Source: Chloroflexota bacterium (GTDB taxonomy: Bacteria > Chloroflexota > Anaerolineae > Caldilineales > Caldilineaceae). From it: a DNA stretch of 8,542 nt. Shown here one piece after another: positions 5,650 to 8,542 of the stretch. Numbering within the stretch: the stretch's first letter is position 1; every line of letters begins with the position of its first letter. A program made the translations under genes and the position numbers. The stretch lies in the NCBI GenBank assembly GCA_003577365.1, contig QEUY01000118.1, positions 1-8,542 of the forward strand. Direction: 5' to 3'. The notes beneath the pieces were generated by a model. It made no database searches and was not told where the DNA came from. It was given only the letters and a program-made list of their open reading frames with translations.

Positions 5650-6734
5650 ACAGGCTACGCATCAGCTTTCTGCTTTCCTCGTTGTGGCTGTCGGGCGGCG
5701 TGCGTGCCGTGATCGAATACGCGAACCGGCTGGCGGCGAGCGGCCATACCGTCACCCTGATCATCCCCGCCGGAAGCTGCGACGCCGAGATGGCGGCGGA
5801 GATCGCGCCCGCAGTGACGCTGCGCACAAGCGCGGTGCAGGGGCCGGGGCGCAATCTGGCCCAACATGTGCGCTTGGCCTGGTCATTGGCGCGCGCCGTG
5901 CCGCCTTCGGACGTAGTGCTCGCCACGCACACCCCGACGACCGTCCCCGGCTACATCAGCACCCACTGGCTGCGCCGCGGACAGCCAGTCTGGCTCTTTA
6001 TGGACTATCCCGCCATGTTCGCAGGCCGTCCGCTGGAGCTATGGCTGCTGCGCCATGCGCTGCGCTGGCACAAACGGGCGCTGACCCTGTCGCAGAGCGG
6101 GACGCGCATTCTGCGTGAGAACGGCCCAGATGATATACCGGTGCAGACGGTGGGACTGGGGCTGAGCCACCCGCACCTGCTCCAGCCGCGGCCGCTGGCA
6201 CAGCGCCAGGCGCAGGCGGCGCAGCACATCTTGTATATCGGCGACATGCGCCCGCGCAAGGGGCTACAGGAGTTTCTGGCAGCGGCGGCGCTGCTCCACG
6301 CGCAGCGGCCTGACCTATGTCTGCGCATCGTCTCCAAACAGCCCTGCATCTTCGACACGCCTGTGCCGCATGAGTTCTTTCTCCACCCCGACCAGGCCGA
6401 GTTGGCGCGCCTCTATGCCACCAGCGATCTCTTTGTCTCGGCTTCGTGGGGCGAAGGGCTGGGCCTGCCGCCGCTGGAGGCGATGGCCTGCGCCACGCCG
6501 GTGGTGATGACCGATTCAGGCGGCGGGATGGAGTATGCGCGCCACGAGGAGAACTGTTTGATCGTGCCGCCACGCGACCCGCAGGCGCTGGCGCAGGCCA
6601 TGCGCCGTGTCTTGGACGACCGCGACCTGGCGCAGCGGCTGTCGCAGGCAGGGCCGCCGACCGCGGCACAGTTTGCCTGGGAGCTGGTCATGGAGCGCAT
6701 GGAGCGTGCGCTGTGTGAGGTGGCCCGTGGCTGA
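5646..6734 (+). CDS. GT4-family glycosyltransferase (GT-B fold)
   Basis: This 362-residue protein has the two-domain layout of GT4 enzymes. The N-terminal acceptor domain starts ISFLLSSLWLSGGVRAVIEY with the glycine-rich loop SGGV (16-19). The C-terminal donor domain begins near ILYIGDMRPRKG (195-206), where R202 and K205 fit the phosphate-binding basic residues. The EX7E motif is E270-GLGLPPL-E278, followed by AMACATPVV. No membrane helix is seen, so it should act on the cytoplasmic face of the membrane. Donor and acceptor sugars are not predictable. The ATG at 5646 overlaps the upstream stop as ATGA, which suggests translational coupling and gives the expected short N-terminus; an in-frame GTG at 5616 would add 10 residues not typical of the family. 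The gene also overlaps the next by 8 bases, so the three transferases form one operon. Confidence 0.88.
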   Translation: MNRLRISFLLSSLWLSGGVRAVIEYANRLAASGHTVTLIIPAGSCDAEMAAEIAPAVTLRTSAVQGPGRNLAQHVRLAWSLARAVPPSDVVLATHTPTTVPGYISTHWLRRGQPVWLFMDYPAMFAGRPLELWLLRHALRWHKRALTLSQSGTRILRENGPDDIPVQTVGLGLSHPHLLQPRPLAQRQAQAAQHILYIGDMRPRKGLQEFLAAAALLHAQRPDLCLRIVSKQPCIFDTPVPHEFFLHPDQAELARLYATSDLFVSASWGEGLGLPPLEAMACATPVVMTDSGGGMEYARHEENCLIVPPRDPQALAQAMRRVLDDRDLAQRLSQAGPPTAAQFAWELVMERMERALCEVARG

Positions 6735-7725
6735 TCTCCCTGCCGCGCCCACGGCCAATGTCTACCCGCTGTGGGTGGTGATCCTCAACTGGAATCTGCC
6801 GGAGGAGACGATCGCCTGCGTGCGCTCGGTGCAGGCAGCGGCACCACCGCACGGCGAGATACAGATCCTGGTGGTGGACAACGGCTCGCGCGATGATTCG
6901 CTCCCCCAGATGGCCGCCGCCTTTGGCGTGGGGCAGCCGGACGCGGCCATTCACCTGCTGGAGACCGGTGCGAACCTGGGCTTTGCGGGCGGGATGAACG
7001 CCGGCGCGCGCTTTGCGTTGGCGCAGGGCGCGGCCTCGGTGCTGCTGCTCAACAATGATACGCTGGTTGACCCCATGATGCTGGCCCACTTGGCCGCGGC
7101 GCTGGCCTGTGATCCGGCGGTGGGCTTGGCGGGGCCGGCGATCTACTATCACGCCGCGCCCACACGGATTTGGCGCTTTGGCGACAACGAATATGCTTGG
7201 CTGCCAATCCCACGGCGCATCCCCGACGCGGCGGTGACGGCGGGCGATGGCGCGCCGCGGGCTGTGGACTATATCACGGCCTGCGCCATGCTGGTGCGCC
7301 GCGCCGTGTTTGAGCGCATCGGGTTCTTGGACGAGAGCTTTTTCTTTTACTTCGAGGATGCCGACTTCTGCCGCCGGGCGCGCAACGCCGGCTTTGGCAT
7401 TCGCGGCGTGCCGCGCGCCAAGATGTGGCATAAGGTATCGCTCAGCGCCCAGCGGGCCAGAGCCACGACCTATTATGCAGGGGCTTGGGCACGCGTGCAG
7501 TTCTATCGCCGCCATCCCCACGGCAAGTTGCCCTGGCTGGTGCATCCCTATCTGTGGGGGCGGGCGCTGCTCGCCAGTGTGGGACATCTGGCGCGCGGGG
7601 AGTGGGCGTTGCTGGGGCCGCTGTGGCGCGGTATGGTGGACGGGTATACAGATAGTATCACCGCAGAGGGCGCAGAGAACGCAAAGAAGAGAGAGAAAAA
7701 GAAGGAAGAGAAAGGATCAGAGTAG
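6727..7725 (+). CDS. GT2 glycosyltransferase, rhamnosyltransferase (WbbL)-like, with repeat-derived tail
   Basis: This 332-residue GT-A enzyme shows VVILNWN (17-23), the nucleotide-binding VDNGS (50-54), NLGFAGGMN (83-91), the DxD-equivalent NNDT (109-112) and FFYFEDADFCRRA (206-218) with the likely catalytic acid at E210/D211, then H235 (MWHKV). This pattern fits the WbbL/rhamnosyltransferase-like GT2 group, which adds sugars to lipid-linked surface glycans; the actual sugar is not known. The GTG at 6727 is chosen because GAGG lies at 6717-6720 and the motif spacing becomes normal; it overlaps the upstream stop by 8 bases. The gene does not stop at the end of the family domain. It runs into the 28-bp repeat, so residues from T312 onward (TAEGAENAKKREKKKEEK and a short end) are repeat and purine-tract sequence. 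Confidence 0.87.
   Translation: MADLPAAPTANVYPLWVVILNWNLPEETIACVRSVQAAAPPHGEIQILVVDNGSRDDSLPQMAAAFGVGQPDAAIHLLETGANLGFAGGMNAGARFALAQGAASVLLLNNDTLVDPMMLAHLAAALACDPAVGLAGPAIYYHAAPTRIWRFGDNEYAWLPIPRRIPDAAVTAGDGAPRAVDYITACAMLVRRAVFERIGFLDESFFFYFEDADFCRRARNAGFGIRGVPRAKMWHKVSLSAQRARATTYYAGAWARVQFYRRHPHGKLPWLVHPYLWGRALLASVGHLARGEWALLGPLWRGMVDGYTDSITAEGAENAKKREKKKEEKGSE
7660..7687 (+). repeat. Dispersed 28-bp repeat, downstream copy inside a gene
   Basis: This is the second copy of the unit at 4595-4622, with one difference, in the same orientation. Here it is in frame with the rhamnosyltransferase-like gene and encodes residues 312-320 (TAEGAENAK). A pure purine run of 34 bases (7683-7716) overlaps its end and supplies the following K/E/R-rich residues up to the stop at 7723-7725. 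The upstream copy is likewise followed by purine-rich sequence, so the purine tail may belong to the element. Confidence 0.8.
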
Positions 7726-8542
7726 GCGTTGGGCTTGGGCAAGGAGGTCTGCGCCGAGACGCTGCCAGGTGAGGCGGCGGCGGTAGAGGGCCAGGGCGTT
7801 TTCGGCCAAGGTGCGGCGCAGGTCGGGCGCATGATAGAGGGTGAGGATCGTCTGGGCAAGACGGTCGGGGTCGCCGGGTGGGCAGAAGGCGGCGCTCACC
7901 TCTGCTTCGAACAGCTCGCGGTTGGCGGCGTTGTCCGCCAGGATCACGGGTTTGCCCATGGCGATAAACTGGTAGGTCTTGCCGGCGATCACGCGCTGGC
8001 TTTTGGCGGATGTGCCGAAGTGGCCGCCCAAACAGAGGTCGGCGGCGGCGATGGCGTCGGGCAGGGCGGCGAAGGGGAGAGACGGCGCAAAGGTGACATT
8101 CGTCAGTCCCAGCGCCTGAGCGCGGGCGCGCGCGTTCGCCAGCGTGGGGCCGCTGCTGCCGACCAAGCGGAACTCGATCGGATAGCCAAGGCAGCGCTGC
8201 GCCGCTTCGACGATGGTGGTCATGCCATGCAGGGGCAGATAGGTGCTGTAGGTAAAGACGACAAAGCGATCGCCGCGCGCGGCAGGCCGGGGGAAGAAGT
8301 GTGCCTCGTCGCAGCCCAGATAGAGCGTGGCGAGCTTGCCGGGCGGCACGCCGAACGCCGCGGCGTAGTAGGCGGCGTGGGCCTGAGTGTCGCTCAGGTT
8401 GAGCGTCGCTTGCCCCAAGGCGCGCCCGTCGAGCGCACGCAGCGCACGCGCCGCCAGCGACCCTTCGGCGACCCGCCCGCGGTCGCCGGCCAGGGTGTCA
8501 TAGGTGGAGACAAAGGGGTCGAAGAGGATTGGCGCGCGGCTG
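7717..8542 (-). CDS. GT4-family glycosyltransferase, N-terminus outside the window (partial)
   Basis: The minus-strand frame is open from the window edge to a TGA at 7717-7719, giving at least 274 residues. Its upstream part reads ILFDPFVSTYDTLAGDR, the linker of GT4 enzymes in which a Tyr/Asp-rich loop precedes the donor domain, so the true start lies beyond the window. An internal TTG (8416-8418) is not the start. Donor-domain signs are RFVVFTYSTYLPLHG, RLVGSSGP, then GTSAKSQRVIAGKTYQFIA followed by MGKPVILAD and NRELFE, where GT4 enzymes bind the nucleotide sugar. The first Glu of the usual EX7E motif is not evident, as in related GT4 subgroups. It converges on the three-gene transferase operon, overlapping it by 9 bases, and is probably part of the same glycan locus under separate control. 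Confidence 0.85.
   Translation of the reverse strand, partial: SRAPILFDPFVSTYDTLAGDRGRVAEGSLAARALRALDGRALGQATLNLSDTQAHAAYYAAAFGVPPGKLATLYLGCDEAHFFPRPAARGDRFVVFTYSTYLPLHGMTTIVEAAQRCLGYPIEFRLVGSSGPTLANARARAQALGLTNVTFAPSLPFAALPDAIAAADLCLGGHFGTSAKSQRVIAGKTYQFIAMGKPVILADNAANRELFEAEVSAAFCPPGDPDRLAQTILTLYHAPDLRRTLAENALALYRRRLTWQRLGADLLAQAQRLL

Noticed and set aside
6607..6726. Longer upstream start for the third glycosyltransferase
   Set aside because: It would overlap the GT4 gene by over 120 bases and add 40 residues that are only the out-of-frame reading of the EX7E-side domain; the GTG at 6727 has a GAGG site.
6688..7587. Long minus-strand open frame (299 codons) opposite the rhamnosyltransferase-like gene
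   Set aside because: The plus strand carries all GT2 motifs. The antisense product is low in hydrophobic structure and has no recognisable motif.
4595..7687. The two repeats as remnants of a CRISPR array
   Set aside because: Only two copies exist 3 kb apart with genes between, the repeat is purine-rich without dyad symmetry, and no cas gene is present.

Overview
The window is GC-rich bacterial chromosome with tightly packed, mostly plus-strand genes. Gene content (YsnF/AvaK-type stress proteins, a compact M50 site-2 protease, dense glycosyltransferase clusters) and a dispersed repeat starting ACCGCAGAGGGCGCA, of a kind common in Chloroflexota and other environmental bacteria, suggest a filamentous or environmental Chloroflexota (Anaerolineae/Caldilineae-like). 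This assignment is inference; there is no rRNA or phylogenetic marker in the window.

Region 1 (1-2070) is a stress/envelope block. It holds the last 18 codons of a very hydrophobic small membrane protein, a DUF2382 protein with a PRC-barrel-like N-terminus (147-836), and a three-part protein with a YflT-like domain, a DUF2382 domain and an aromatic C-terminal module (958-2070). The gaps before the two DUF2382 genes hold inverted repeats: one pair of mutually exclusive hairpins and one perfect 18-bp palindrome.

Region 2 (2071-4581) starts with the longest gene-free stretch (2071-2296, 226 bases). It contains a strong hairpin that probably ends the stress block, a perfect extended -10 promoter (TGCTATAAT), and a 14-bp palindrome just ahead of the next ribosome binding site. 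Three closely spaced genes follow: an M50 membrane protease, an HD-domain phosphohydrolase-like protein and a divergent TyrA-like dehydrogenase that keeps the NAD site but seems to lack canonical prephenate-binding residues.

Region 3 (4582-8542) is a glycosyltransferase cluster. Three plus-strand genes overlap end to start: a membrane-anchored GT2 of the dolichyl-phosphate-mannose-synthase type, a GT4 enzyme and a rhamnosyltransferase-like GT2. They are bracketed by two same-orientation copies of a 28-bp repeat. The upstream copy forms the leader of the first gene and the downstream copy encodes the C-terminal tail of the third. A fourth glycosyltransferase (GT4, cut by the window edge) converges from the minus strand and overlaps that tail by 9 bases. 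Together they probably build a cell-surface glycan or exopolysaccharide, with the first enzyme perhaps supplying or transferring a lipid-linked sugar.

No RNA gene, CRISPR array, transposase or complete mobile element is seen. Nothing here is clearly a wholly new system. The most unusual items are the repeat-bracketed glycosyltransferase cassette with its repeat-derived protein tail, the 12-bp tandem repeat in the first GT2 gene, and the active-site changes in the TyrA-like protein.
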